Below, piece after piece: positions 16,911 to 24,751 of a DNA stretch of 64,000 nucleotides; positions within the stretch are counted from its first letter, which is position 1; each line of letters begins with the position of its first letter. A model generated the notes under the pieces. That model did no database searches. It saw nothing but the letters and a program-made list of their open reading frames with translations, and had not been told where the DNA came from. The stretch is from Pleomorphomonas sp. JP5 (GTDB lineage: Bacteria; Pseudomonadota; Alphaproteobacteria; Rhizobiales; Pleomorphomonadaceae), in contig NZ_JAMDLI010000021.1 of assembly GCF_023721815.1 (NCBI RefSeq), positions 266,282 through 330,281 on the forward strand, read 5' to 3'. The position numbers and the translations under genes are program-made.

Positions 16911-17108
16911 ATGAACAAGCCGCTTTCCACCGTCGATACCGCCGCCTCCATCCACTTGTCGGATGACGAGCGCCAGCCCTGCGAAATCTGGACGCGGGTC
17001 ATGGGCTATCATCGCCCCGTCTCGTCCTTCAACAAGGGCAAGAGATCCGAGTTCTCCGAACGCGCGTCCTTCACGGAGGCCAAAAGCCTGAACCATGTCG
17101 ATCGCTGA
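16911..17108 (+). CDS. separate glycyl-radical subunit of class III ribonucleotide reductase
   Basis: This 65-residue protein carries CEIWTRVMGYHRPVSSFNKG at residues 24-43. It corresponds to the extreme C-terminal glycyl-radical loop of single-chain NrdD proteins; the radical would be on Gly32. The nrdD frame ends 20 bases upstream, and this ORF is in a different frame. It has its own GAGGAG ribosome binding site 7 bases before the ATG. A GTG at 16887 overlapping the nrdD stop (GTGA) could add 8 residues. The 3' end overlaps nrdG by 14 bases. NrdG presumably makes the radical here, and the peptide then docks into NrdD, much as the spare domain YfiD repairs pyruvate formate-lyase. Function is inferred from the motif and operon position. 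Confidence 0.9.
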   Translation: MNKPLSTVDTAASIHLSDDERQPCEIWTRVMGYHRPVSSFNKGKRSEFSERASFTEAKSLNHVDR

Positions 17109-17721
17109 TCTCGCGGTGGGCGGCTTTTCTCCGCTTTCCACCTGCGATTGGCCGGGCGAGCTGGTTGCCACGGTGTTTTGCCAAGGGTGCCCCTTCGCCT
17201 GCCGCTATTGCCATAATAGCGACCTGATCCCGCCCGGCCCTGGTGCCGGGCCGGACTTCGGGGCGATTTTGGCATTGCTCGACAAGCGGCGCGGCCTTCT
17301 CGACGGCGTGGTGTTCTCGGGCGGCGAACCGACCCTGCAGAAGGCTCTGCCTGAGGCCGCCGCTGCCGTGAGGGCACTGGGGTTTCGAGTCGGCCTGCAC
17401 ACCGCCGGCCCCTACCCGGAACGGCTCGTCCGGCTGCTGCCGCTCGTCGATTGGGTGGGCTTCGACGTCAAGGGGCCATTCTCCGACTATGGCAGGATCA
17501 CTGGCGTGCCGGAGAGCGGCGAGCGAGCGAAGGCAAGCCTCGTTGCGCTGGTGGAGAGCGGTGTTGCCGCCGACATCCGCACGACGGTACACGCATCGTT
17601 GCTGGGGGAGGGTGATCTCGCTCGTCTCGACGGCGAGCTTGCTTCCCTCGGTCTCGGTCCGTCCCGGCGACAGCCGTTTCGGGCCGAAGGGTGCCGCGAT
17701 GAGGAGCTGCTTGCCGGCTGA
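17095..17721 (+). CDS. nrdG: anaerobic ribonucleotide reductase activating protein (radical SAM)
   Basis: This 208-residue radical SAM enzyme has the motif CPFACRYC (Cys32, 36, 39), which binds the 4Fe-4S cluster, and the SAM-binding segment SGGEPTLQ. It cleaves S-adenosylmethionine to generate the glycyl radical of class III ribonucleotide reductase. It resembles the compact NrdG2-type activases (VGGFSPLSTCDWPG start), without ferredoxin insertions. The ATG at 17095 lies inside the end of the glycyl-radical subunit gene (14-base overlap), so the two products are probably made in fixed ratio. It is the last gene of the riboswitch-controlled operon and is convergent with the rpiR-type gene. 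Confidence 0.93.
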   Translation: MSIADLAVGGFSPLSTCDWPGELVATVFCQGCPFACRYCHNSDLIPPGPGAGPDFGAILALLDKRRGLLDGVVFSGGEPTLQKALPEAAAAVRALGFRVGLHTAGPYPERLVRLLPLVDWVGFDVKGPFSDYGRITGVPESGERAKASLVALVESGVAADIRTTVHASLLGEGDLARLDGELASLGLGPSRRQPFRAEGCRDEELLAG

Positions 17722-17748
17722 CGTGCTGATCGTCTCTCGGAAGGCGGC

Positions 17749-18714
17749 CTACTTGCGATTGATGTCTGCCTTGCGGCGAGGGCGGTTCGCCGTCGGGCGC
17801 CGTGCCAATCGGTCCGCACCGTGTCCGCCGGCTGCGGTATGCCCTATGAAGTCACCATAAAGGGCGGACACCGCGCTGAGGCGCGCTTCCACCTCGGGGC
17901 CGAGCTCGGCGAACACCGCATTGACCATCAGGCCGATCAAGCTCGCCATGGCCGACGTCGCGTCCCAGAACTGATCGAAGTCGGTGCGAACGACGAATGC
18001 TTCGTCAGCAGCCTCACGGCCCCAGGTGCAGTAGGGATCGGTGATCAGCGTCACGTGGGTTCCGGCTGCTCGGGCGGTGATGCCGAGATGGCGGGCGAGG
18101 CGGGAGTAGCGGCGGCCATCGATGATGACCAAAGCCGCTTCCGAGGGAGCGTCGAGCAGGAGGTCTGCGAAGGTGCCGTCGGCGGCGTCCATAAGATGCA
18201 CCCCCGGCCTGAGATAGGAGAGGCCATGGGCGAGATAGGCGGCATGACCGCGTTCGGTCTGAAAGCCGGCGACGAACACCTGCTCGGCGTGAGCAAGCCG
18301 CGCTGCCACCGCCCGGAAAGCGGGGGTCGCCGCCAGCTCGTGATTGGCGACGATCGCCGCGATTTCCTTTTCCAGTGCGCGGCTCTCTCCAGTCCGGCTG
18401 CGTTCGGCGAAATCGCGTAACCGTTCGCCGATCAGGAAGGCCCGGTCGCCGAGATCGCCGCGGAGCGAAGCCTTGAGATCCTTGAAATGGCGAAAGCCGA
18501 TGGCGCGACAGTAACGACCGACCGAGGCCTCGGAAACGCCAATCCGGCGAGCGACCGAGCCGGCGGTTTCGAAAGGCAGGCTGGCAAGGTCGCTCAGGAA
18601 GAAGCCGGCGATGGCCGCTTCTGTCCGCGTGGCGGCGGCAAGGCTCTCTTCGATGCGGCGGCGCAAGTCGGCACCCAGTTCCGTCGGTTCCTTTGCGCCG
18701 CGTCGCTCCTTCAC
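17749..18714 (-). CDS. RpiR-family transcriptional regulator (HTH plus SIS domain)
   Basis: The protein of about 321 residues has an N-terminal RpiR-type helix-turn-helix (SVARRIGVSEASVGRYCRAI at about residues 54-73) and a C-terminal sugar isomerase (SIS) domain with VFVAGFQTERG and VIIDGRRYSR. RpiR regulators usually sense phosphosugars or related small acids. I prefer GTG 18714, which has GGGAG seven bases upstream; an ATG at 18771 would add 19 residues. It is divergent from the racemase-acyltransferase pair, with about 114 bases between, so it is the natural candidate regulator of that pair. The basic C-terminal tail (RRPTANRPRRKADINRK) is unusual. Confidence 0.88.
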   Translation of the reverse strand: MKERRGAKEPTELGADLRRRIEESLAAATRTEAAIAGFFLSDLASLPFETAGSVARRIGVSEASVGRYCRAIGFRHFKDLKASLRGDLGDRAFLIGERLRDFAERSRTGESRALEKEIAAIVANHELAATPAFRAVAARLAHAEQVFVAGFQTERGHAAYLAHGLSYLRPGVHLMDAADGTFADLLLDAPSEAALVIIDGRRYSRLARHLGITARAAGTHVTLITDPYCTWGREAADEAFVVRTDFDQFWDATSAMASLIGLMVNAVFAELGPEVEARLSAVSALYGDFIGHTAAGGHGADRLARRPTANRPRRKADINRK

Positions 18715-18828
18715 GCCCAACTCCCTTTCTCCAATACTGATGACGCTGACAGGGAAATTGCGAACTGTCAATCTTGCAAAGAAACTTGCAGCAGCCTAGG
18801 GTCCCCAAGCATTTTTGGAGGTCCCGCC

Positions 18829-19947
18829 ATGACCCGTTCCCTCCCGCCGATCGAGCGTGCCGAGCTGAGACTCGTCCGGTTGCCGCTGATCAATCCCTTC
18901 ACCATCTCGACCGGTACCATGACCGAGCGCGTCTTTCCGCTGGTAACGCTGTCCGCCGCCGGGCTTGAGGGTTACGCCGAAGGCGTGATGGATCCCCTTC
19001 CGGATTTTCTCGAGGAGACGATTGTCGGCGCCGTGGATCTTCTCGGCGAAACCGTGCTTCCGTCGATGATGGGGCGATCCTTCGACAATCCTGCGGCTGT
19101 GGAGAGATTGCTGTCTCCCTGGCGCGGCAACCGCATGGCGCTCGCCACCGTCGAGATGGCTTTCTGGGACCTGTGGGCCAAATGGCTCGACCTTCCGCTC
19201 AAGACGCTGATTGGCGGTTCGGGCGATGCGATCGACGTGGGAGTATCACTCGGCATCGGCCCGATCGACGGCACTCTGTCGCGCGTCGAAAGCCATGTGG
19301 CGCAGGGCTACAAGCGGATCAAGCTGAAGATTATGCCGGGCCACGACATCGAACTCCTGGAGGCCGTGCGGCGGGCCTTTCCGAGCATCCGGCTGTCGGT
19401 TGACGCCAACAGTGCCTATCGTCTTTCCGATTGGGCCGTTCTCGGCCGCCTTGACGATTTCCAGCTCGAATATATCGAACAACCGCTCGCCCACGACGAC
19501 ATCGCCGATCACGCAACGCTGCAAAGCCGGCTCAGGACCCCCATCTGCCTTGACGAGAGCATCCGGAGTGTCGGCCACGCCCGCCGGGCTCTCCAGGCCG
19601 ATGCGACCCGCGTCATCAACATCAAGGTCGGCCGCGTCGGCGGCATCGCGGAGGCGATCCGTATCCACGATATCGCCGCCGCCTTCGATGTTCCCGTCTG
19701 GTGTGGCGGCATGCTGGAATCGGGTATCGGCCGCGCGCACAACATCCATCTTTCGACGCTGCCCAACTTCAGGAAGCCCGGCGACACATCCTCGGCGAGC
19801 CGGTATTTCCATCGCGACATCATCGTCGAAAAACTCGAGACCCGGGATGGTCGCATGCCGGTGCCGGAGGGGGCGGGGATCGGCGTTCATCTCGACCGAG
19901 ACGCCCTTGACGATGCCACTCGTTCGGTGCGGAGCTTTTCGGCATGA
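18829..19947 (+). CDS. N-succinylamino acid racemase / o-succinylbenzoate synthase-like enolase-superfamily enzyme
   Basis: This 372-residue member of the enolase superfamily belongs to the MenC/NSAR branch by motif. The acid-base lysine segment is KRIKLKI, the metal ligands lie in VDANSAY, EQPL and CLDESI, and the second catalytic lysine is in NIKVGRVGG. A WCGGMLESGIGRAHN loop is typical of the branch. No menaquinone genes are nearby, and a GNAT acyltransferase overlaps its 3' end by ATGA. This pairing is known from a D-amino-acid conversion pathway in Geobacillus kaustophilus, where a GNAT succinyltransferase supplies N-succinyl-D-amino acids for racemisation. A GGAGG site precedes the ATG. 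The family is firm; the substrate is inferred. Confidence 0.85.
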   Translation: MTRSLPPIERAELRLVRLPLINPFTISTGTMTERVFPLVTLSAAGLEGYAEGVMDPLPDFLEETIVGAVDLLGETVLPSMMGRSFDNPAAVERLLSPWRGNRMALATVEMAFWDLWAKWLDLPLKTLIGGSGDAIDVGVSLGIGPIDGTLSRVESHVAQGYKRIKLKIMPGHDIELLEAVRRAFPSIRLSVDANSAYRLSDWAVLGRLDDFQLEYIEQPLAHDDIADHATLQSRLRTPICLDESIRSVGHARRALQADATRVINIKVGRVGGIAEAIRIHDIAAAFDVPVWCGGMLESGIGRAHNIHLSTLPNFRKPGDTSSASRYFHRDIIVEKLETRDGRMPVPEGAGIGVHLDRDALDDATRSVRSFSA

Positions 19948-20693
19948 GCGCCGAGACCACGCAGCCTTTCATTCGCGATCTCAAGGGCATGGCGGAGTTT
20001 CACGCCGCCGAAGACTTGCAGCGTGATGTCTGGGGTCCGGACGACAAGATCGATCCTGGCGACCTCATGATGGTGATCCAGGCCGAGGGCGGGCTAGCAG
20101 CCGGCGCTTTCGTTGGGGATCGTCTGATCGGCTATGTCTTCGCGTTTCCGACGGTGACGCCCGGCGTGCAACACTCGCATCGTCTTGCCGTGCGCGCCGA
20201 AGCGCGCGGTCTGGGGCTTGGCTTGAAACTGAAGCTCTACCAAGCCGAATGGTGCCTGGAGCGTGACATTCGGCTTGTGCGCTGGACCTACGATCCGCTC
20301 AGGCTTCCAAATGCCGCCCTCAACATTGCTCGTCTGGGTGCTACGGCAGCTACTTACCACCGCGACTACTATGGCGAGATGGGGGGGATTAACGCCGGGA
20401 CAGCCTCCGACCGCCTCCTTGCCGACTGGCGTCTCGATGGCGAGCGTTACGCGCGTTGCCGGGCCGGAACGGCCATGCTGACCGCTGCCGAGGCCGCCGC
20501 CGCTCATCGGATCGCTTTGCCTGCGGATTTTGGCAGCTTGCTCAAGGCTGATTCCGGCGCGGCCAGTGCCGAACGCCTTCGGGTGCGGCACGAGATCGAG
20601 GCGGCCTTCTCTGCCGGCCTCGTCATCGTTGGGGTCGATGCGAGGGAACCGGCCTATCTCCTGGGGCGTTCCTCCTCCAACAGGGCGGAGTGA
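19944..20693 (+). CDS. GNAT-superfamily acyltransferase (COG3375-like), partner of the racemase
   Basis: This 249-residue protein has a GNAT fold signature. The acyl-CoA binding segment is SHRLAVRAEARGLGLGLKLK, near residues 73-92, followed by WTYDPLRLPNAALNIARLGA, as in the COG3375 group. The ATG overlaps the racemase stop (ATGA), so the proteins are co-translated. In the related Geobacillus pathway the GNAT enzyme transfers succinyl-CoA to D-amino acids. I infer a similar N-acylation here, but acetyl-CoA or another donor is possible. A desuccinylase (M20 peptidase) is not adjacent and would have to be elsewhere. A weak hairpin (AGGCAA/TTGCCT) follows the stop. Confidence 0.82.
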   Translation: MSAETTQPFIRDLKGMAEFHAAEDLQRDVWGPDDKIDPGDLMMVIQAEGGLAAGAFVGDRLIGYVFAFPTVTPGVQHSHRLAVRAEARGLGLGLKLKLYQAEWCLERDIRLVRWTYDPLRLPNAALNIARLGATAATYHRDYYGEMGGINAGTASDRLLADWRLDGERYARCRAGTAMLTAAEAAAAHRIALPADFGSLLKADSGAASAERLRVRHEIEAAFSAGLVIVGVDAREPAYLLGRSSSNRAE

Positions 20694-20738
20694 CAGGCAA
20701 CGAGCGAGCATTGCCTCCAGCGATCCGCTAGACTACAT

Positions 20739-20785
20739 AGTTGTTGTGCGAGGTTTTCTTGTTCTTTCGATAGATTCCAACAACT
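20739..20785. repeat. inverted repeat in the manB leader region
   Basis: AGTTGTTG (20739-20746) and CAACAACT (20778-20785) are perfect complements separated by 31 bases of T-rich sequence. They lie 36-82 bases before the phosphomannomutase start. The pair could be a leader hairpin or two half-sites of an operator; nothing further supports a choice. Confidence 0.4.
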
Positions 20786-20820
20786 TCCTTCGATTGTCGT
20801 CCTCCAGATTGTGAGAAGCC

Positions 20821-22227
20821 ATGTCCGTCAGTTTTGGAACGTCGGGCCTCCGTGGCCCCGCTATTGATTTCACCGGTTCCACGACCGCCGCTTATGTTCG
20901 CGCCTTTTTGGAAGTCATTTGTTCGGGCGTATCATCGCGGACGGTTTATCTCGGCGCCGATCTCAGGGCCTCGAGCCCGGAGATCGCCACCTTTGCCGCA
21001 GCAGCCATTTCCGCCGCCGGCTGGACCCCGGTCTATGCAGGCAACGTACCGACGCCGGCATTGGCCGCTTACGCGCTTGCTCGCCAGGCGCCGGCGGTGA
21101 TGGTCACCGGCAGCCACATTCCCGAAGACTATAACGGCATCAAGTTCTATCGCCCTGATGGTGAGTTCCTGAAAGAGGACGAGGCACCGGTGCGCAACCG
21201 GGCGGAAGTTCTTCTTGGCGACGGACTTTCCGAGGATGCGGGCGCTCTGCCGCCGGTCGATCCGGCTATCGCAGAGGCCTATGTCGCCCGGTACACCGAC
21301 GCCTTCGCCGGCCGGCCGCTGAAGGGGCTGCGCATCGGGCTCGATCTCCATTCCGCGGTCGGTCGCGATCTGACGGCCCGTATCATCGAGGGCCTCGGCG
21401 CCGAGGTCTTCTCCTATCGTCGTTCCGACCGCTTCATCGCCGTCGATACCGAAGCATTGGATCCGGCAGATCTGACCCGAGCCAAGGATCAGATCTCCAC
21501 CCATCGGCTCGATGCGGTTGTGTCCACCGATGGCGACGGCGACCGGCCGCTCGTCATCGACGAGGCCGGGAGGCAGGTGAATGGCGACGTACTCGGTATC
21601 CTCACCGCCCGTCGGCTCGGTGCGAAGACGGTGGTGACGCCGATTTCCTCGACATCGGCCATCGAGATGACCGGCTGGTTCGAGGCGGTGGTTCGCACCC
21701 GCATCGGCTCGCCCTATGTGGTGGCCGGCATGGCCGCGGCGACGGCCGCTCCGGTGGTCGGCTTCGAAGCCAATGGCGGTTTCCTGACGGAAAGCGATAT
21801 TGCGTTGTCCGGCTGTTCGCTTTCGCGGCTGCCGACACGCGATGCCATTCTGCCGATGGTCGCCGCGCTTGTCGCCGCTGCCGACGCGAAGAGGCCCTTG
21901 TCAGCACTGGTGGCCGACTTGCCGCCGCGCGTCATGAAAGCCGACCGACTCAAGAAGATCGCACCGGCCGAAGGGGCGAAGCTTATTTCCGCCCTCGACG
22001 CCTCGCGTGAGGCGCGTGTTGCGCTTGATCCGCGTCTCGCGGCGCCGGTGGCGGTGGACCACACCGATGGTCTCCGCTTTGTCCTTCAGAACGGGGATAT
22101 CGTCCATTTCCGGCAGTCCGGAAATGCGCCGGAGCTTCGCTGCTATGTCGAGACTGACGGCGCCGAAGCGACGGATGCCCTGCTTGGCGACATGCTGGCC
22201 GCCCTCAACCGCCATTTCGCAGCCTGA
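20821..22227 (+). CDS. manB: phosphomannomutase / phosphoglucomutase (ManB type)
   Basis: This 468-residue alpha-D-phosphohexomutase interconverts mannose-6-phosphate and mannose-1-phosphate, feeding GDP-mannose synthesis. The phosphoserine loop is MVTGSHIPEDYNGIKFY (near residue 100), the magnesium loop is STDGDGDRP (near residue 239), and the sugar-binding segment GFEANGGFL is present. The C-terminal phosphate-binding stretch RQSGNAPELRCY completes the four-domain layout. Some family members also accept glucose or glucosamine phosphates. It is followed 9 bases later by manC, so the two form an operon that makes the activated sugar. The leader contains an inverted repeat at 20739-20785. Confidence 0.92.
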   Translation: MSVSFGTSGLRGPAIDFTGSTTAAYVRAFLEVICSGVSSRTVYLGADLRASSPEIATFAAAAISAAGWTPVYAGNVPTPALAAYALARQAPAVMVTGSHIPEDYNGIKFYRPDGEFLKEDEAPVRNRAEVLLGDGLSEDAGALPPVDPAIAEAYVARYTDAFAGRPLKGLRIGLDLHSAVGRDLTARIIEGLGAEVFSYRRSDRFIAVDTEALDPADLTRAKDQISTHRLDAVVSTDGDGDRPLVIDEAGRQVNGDVLGILTARRLGAKTVVTPISSTSAIEMTGWFEAVVRTRIGSPYVVAGMAAATAAPVVGFEANGGFLTESDIALSGCSLSRLPTRDAILPMVAALVAAADAKRPLSALVADLPPRVMKADRLKKIAPAEGAKLISALDASREARVALDPRLAAPVAVDHTDGLRFVLQNGDIVHFRQSGNAPELRCYVETDGAEATDALLGDMLAALNRHFAA

Positions 22228-22236
22228 GAGGCCATG

Positions 22237-23667
22237 ATGTCGCAAGGATCCCCGAAGATCGTTCCCGTCATTCTGGCTGGTGGTTCCGGTACCCGCTTGT
22301 GGCCGGCATCGCGCGATGCTTTCCCGAAGCAGTTCCAGCCCCTGACCGGCGACCTCTCGACCTATCAGGAAACGCTGAGGCGTGTTGCCGCCCCTGAGCT
22401 GTTCGATGATCCCGTCGTGATCACCTCGGACGCCTTCCGTTTCTTTGCCCGTCGACAGGCCGCCGACGTCGGAATCAAAGCAACGGTGGTGTTGGAGCCG
22501 GCCCGCCGCGACAGTGCGGCCGCCGTCGCAGCGGCTGCCGCCTACGTCGAGAAGACGCGCCCGGGCAGTGCGGTGCTGGCGCTCGCCGCCGATCATGTGG
22601 TGCTCGACGACGATGTGTTTCGCGATGCCGTGCGGCTTGGCCTTACGGCGGCGGAGGCCGGCAAGATCGTGGTGTTCGGCCTCGTTCCGACCGAACCGAA
22701 GACCGCCTATGGCTACATCCGCCCCGGCGCGGCGCTGGATGACAACGACGACCTTTGTCTCGTCGATGCTTTCGTCGAAAAGCCGAATGCCGAGACGGCG
22801 CTCGATTATCTCCGACAGGGCTACCTCTGGAACTCCGGCAACTTCCTGTTCAAGGCGAGCAAGATGCTGGCCGAGTTCGCCAAGTATGCGCCGGACATCG
22901 GTGCCGTCGCTTCTGAAGCCGTCGACAAGGCTTCGGAGGATATCGGCTTCGTGCGCCTTGATCCCGAGGCCTTCTCGGCGGCGCGCAAGACGTCGATCGA
23001 CTACGCGGTGATCGAGAAGACGACCGAGATCGCCGTGGTCAAGGGCCGCTTCCGCTGGTCGGATGTTGGTGCCTGGGACGCCATCTGGCAGGTGAGCGAA
23101 CACGACGGGGAGGGTAACGCCATCCATGGGGACGGCGTGATCCTCGCCTCGCGTGATTGCCTGGTTCACAGCCAAGGCATCCTGACGACGGTCGTGGGTG
23201 CGGAAGGGCTTCTCGTTGTGGCAACGCCCGACGCGGTGATGGTGGCGCCGCGCGAGCAGGCGCAGGCGGTCAAGGGACTGGTCGACGCGCTGAAGGACGG
23301 CGGTCGCAACGAGGCGACGCTGCATCGTCGCGACTATCGTCCCTGGGGCTATATCGAAGCGCTGGTTGGGGGCGCGCGTTTTGCGGTGAAGCACATTGTG
23401 GTCGATCCAGGTGGCGTGTTGTCGTTGCAGCGGCATCAGCACCGGGCCGAGCATTGGGTGGTGGTCAACGGCACGGCGACCATCGAGATCGAAGGCGAAG
23501 AGCCCCGCCTTCTCACCATCAACCAGTCGGCCTACGTGCCGCTCGGTGCCAAGCACCGCCTCTCCAACCGGGGCAAGATCCCGCTGGAGCTGATCGAAGT
23601 GCAGTCCGGCGCCTATCTCGGTGAGGACGATATCGAGCGCCTTGAGGACATCTATCGAAGAGACTGA
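22237..23667 (+). CDS. manC: mannose-1-phosphate guanylyltransferase / mannose-6-phosphate isomerase (bifunctional)
   Basis: This 476-residue type II enzyme makes GDP-mannose from mannose-1-phosphate and GTP, and often also isomerises fructose-6-phosphate to mannose-6-phosphate. The nucleotidyltransferase signature is LAGGSGTRLWPASRDAFPKQ (residues 12-31). The F.EKP motif is FVEKPN, and the C-terminal cupin carries SLQRHQHRAEHWVVV. I prefer the second codon of an ATGATG pair (22237), which is 5 bases from GAGAGG; 22234 is equally possible. It is co-transcribed with manB and closed by a strong hairpin at 23702-23736. GDP-mannose is a precursor of exopolysaccharide, LPS or GDP-fucose; no glycosyltransferase is adjacent. 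Confidence 0.94.
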   Translation: MSQGSPKIVPVILAGGSGTRLWPASRDAFPKQFQPLTGDLSTYQETLRRVAAPELFDDPVVITSDAFRFFARRQAADVGIKATVVLEPARRDSAAAVAAAAAYVEKTRPGSAVLALAADHVVLDDDVFRDAVRLGLTAAEAGKIVVFGLVPTEPKTAYGYIRPGAALDDNDDLCLVDAFVEKPNAETALDYLRQGYLWNSGNFLFKASKMLAEFAKYAPDIGAVASEAVDKASEDIGFVRLDPEAFSAARKTSIDYAVIEKTTEIAVVKGRFRWSDVGAWDAIWQVSEHDGEGNAIHGDGVILASRDCLVHSQGILTTVVGAEGLLVVATPDAVMVAPREQAQAVKGLVDALKDGGRNEATLHRRDYRPWGYIEALVGGARFAVKHIVVDPGGVLSLQRHQHRAEHWVVVNGTATIEIEGEEPRLLTINQSAYVPLGAKHRLSNRGKIPLELIEVQSGAYLGEDDIERLEDIYRRD

Positions 23668-23701
23668 AAAAGCCGATTGGCGATCAGGTGTGTTTCAGAT
23701 C

Positions 23702-23744
23702 ACGGGCAAGCGACACGTTTTGGGTCGCTTGCCCGTTGTCTTTT
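23702..23744 (+). terminator. strong intrinsic terminator between manC and the epimerase gene
   Basis: A perfect 12-base stem, ACGGGCAAGCGA (23702-23713) and TCGCTTGCCCGT (23725-23736), with an 11-base loop, is followed by TGTCTTTT. It lies 34 bases after manC and directly at the end of the convergent epimerase gene. It ends manBC transcription and may also act on the opposite strand. Confidence 0.85.
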
Positions 23745-24751
23745 CAGCCTTTCCAGGCCCGGTACCACTCGACGAAGTTTTTGACGCCTGTCGGCACGTC
23801 GGTTTGCGGCACGTATCCGGTCAGGGCCTTGAGGAGATCGGGTGCCGCGTAGGTCTGGGGGACGTCGCCCTTCTGCATGGGCAGGAGGTTGCGAACGGCC
23901 GGCTTGCTGAGCGCCTGTTCGATCGCCGCGATGAAATCGAGAAGGCCGACCGGCTGGCCGCCGCCGATGTTGACGATGCGGAACGGCGCCTGCTTCGACA
24001 GCGTGTCGGTGATGCCTTCGGCCGTGACGCGATTGTCCTCGCTCGGAGCAACTGGCACCAGGCGGATGATCGCCTCGACAAGGTCCTCGACGTAGGTGAA
24101 GTCGCGCCGCATGTTGCCTTCGCCGTAGACGTCGATCGCCTCACCCTTCTCGATGGCATCGACGAACTTGAACAGCGCCATGTCCGGTCGGCCCCAGGGA
24201 CCGTAGACCGTGAAGAAGCGGAAGGCGGTGGTCGGGATCTTCCAGAGATGGGCGTAGGAGTGCGCCATCGCCTCCATCGCTTTCTTGGTGGCGGCGTAAA
24301 GGGTCAGCGGCTCGTCGGTCTTGTCGCTTTCTGCGAAGGGAACCTTGTCGTTGGCGCCATAGACCGACGAGGTCGAGGCGAGCATCAGATGCTTGACCTC
24401 GCATTGCTTGGCGAGCTCCAGCACGTTCCAACTGCCAACGAGGTTGGCATCGACATAAGCCTTGGGGTTCTCAAGGCTGTAGCGGACGCCGGCCTGGGCG
24501 GCGAGGTGGATGATCACCTCGGGCTCGGCAAGCTCGGCAGCCTGCTGCAGCGCCGCCGCATCCTCAAGCTGACCGATCACCGCCCGGAAGCCGTTCGAGC
24601 GCTCGAGGAGGGCGTGACGCGCTTCCTTGAGGCGGACGTCGTAATACTGGGTCATGCCGTCGAAGCCGGTGACGAAGTGACCGGCATCGAGCAGACGCTT
24701 GGCAAGGTGGAAGCCGATGAAGCCGGCGGTCCCAGTGATCAGGAAGCGCAT
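23744..24751 (-). CDS. UDP-glucuronate 4-epimerase (SDR/NAD-dependent epimerase)
   Basis: This 335-residue extended short-chain dehydrogenase/reductase has the nucleotide-binding motif [11 protein letters not shown] at its N-terminus. The catalytic Ser-Tyr-Lys set lies in STSSVYG and YAATKK. The sequence reads like bacterial UDP-glucuronate 4-epimerases, which interconvert UDP-glucuronate and UDP-galacturonate. The ATG at 24751 shares one base with the ugd stop (TGATG); a GTG at 24754 is an alternative. The upstream partner ugd supplies UDP-glucuronate, which supports this specificity over UDP-glucose 4-epimerase. The product would feed acidic polysaccharide or galacturonate-containing lipid A. 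Confidence 0.88.
   Translation of the reverse strand: MRFLITGTAGFIGFHLAKRLLDAGHFVTGFDGMTQYYDVRLKEARHALLERSNGFRAVIGQLEDAAALQQAAELAEPEVIIHLAAQAGVRYSLENPKAYVDANLVGSWNVLELAKQCEVKHLMLASTSSVYGANDKVPFAESDKTDEPLTLYAATKKAMEAMAHSYAHLWKIPTTAFRFFTVYGPWGRPDMALFKFVDAIEKGEAIDVYGEGNMRRDFTYVEDLVEAIIRLVPVAPSEDNRVTAEGITDTLSKQAPFRIVNIGGGQPVGLLDFIAAIEQALSKPAVRNLLPMQKGDVPQTYAAPDLLKALTGYVPQTDVPTGVKNFVEWYRAWKG

Noticed and set aside
16860..16915. nrdD and the short downstream ORF as one gene broken by a frameshift or stop
   Set aside because: The short ORF is in another frame and has its own well-placed GAGGAG site. It has extra N-terminal residues not needed in a fused chain, and it overlaps nrdG in the manner of a normal operon gene. 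Sequencing error is still worth excluding.
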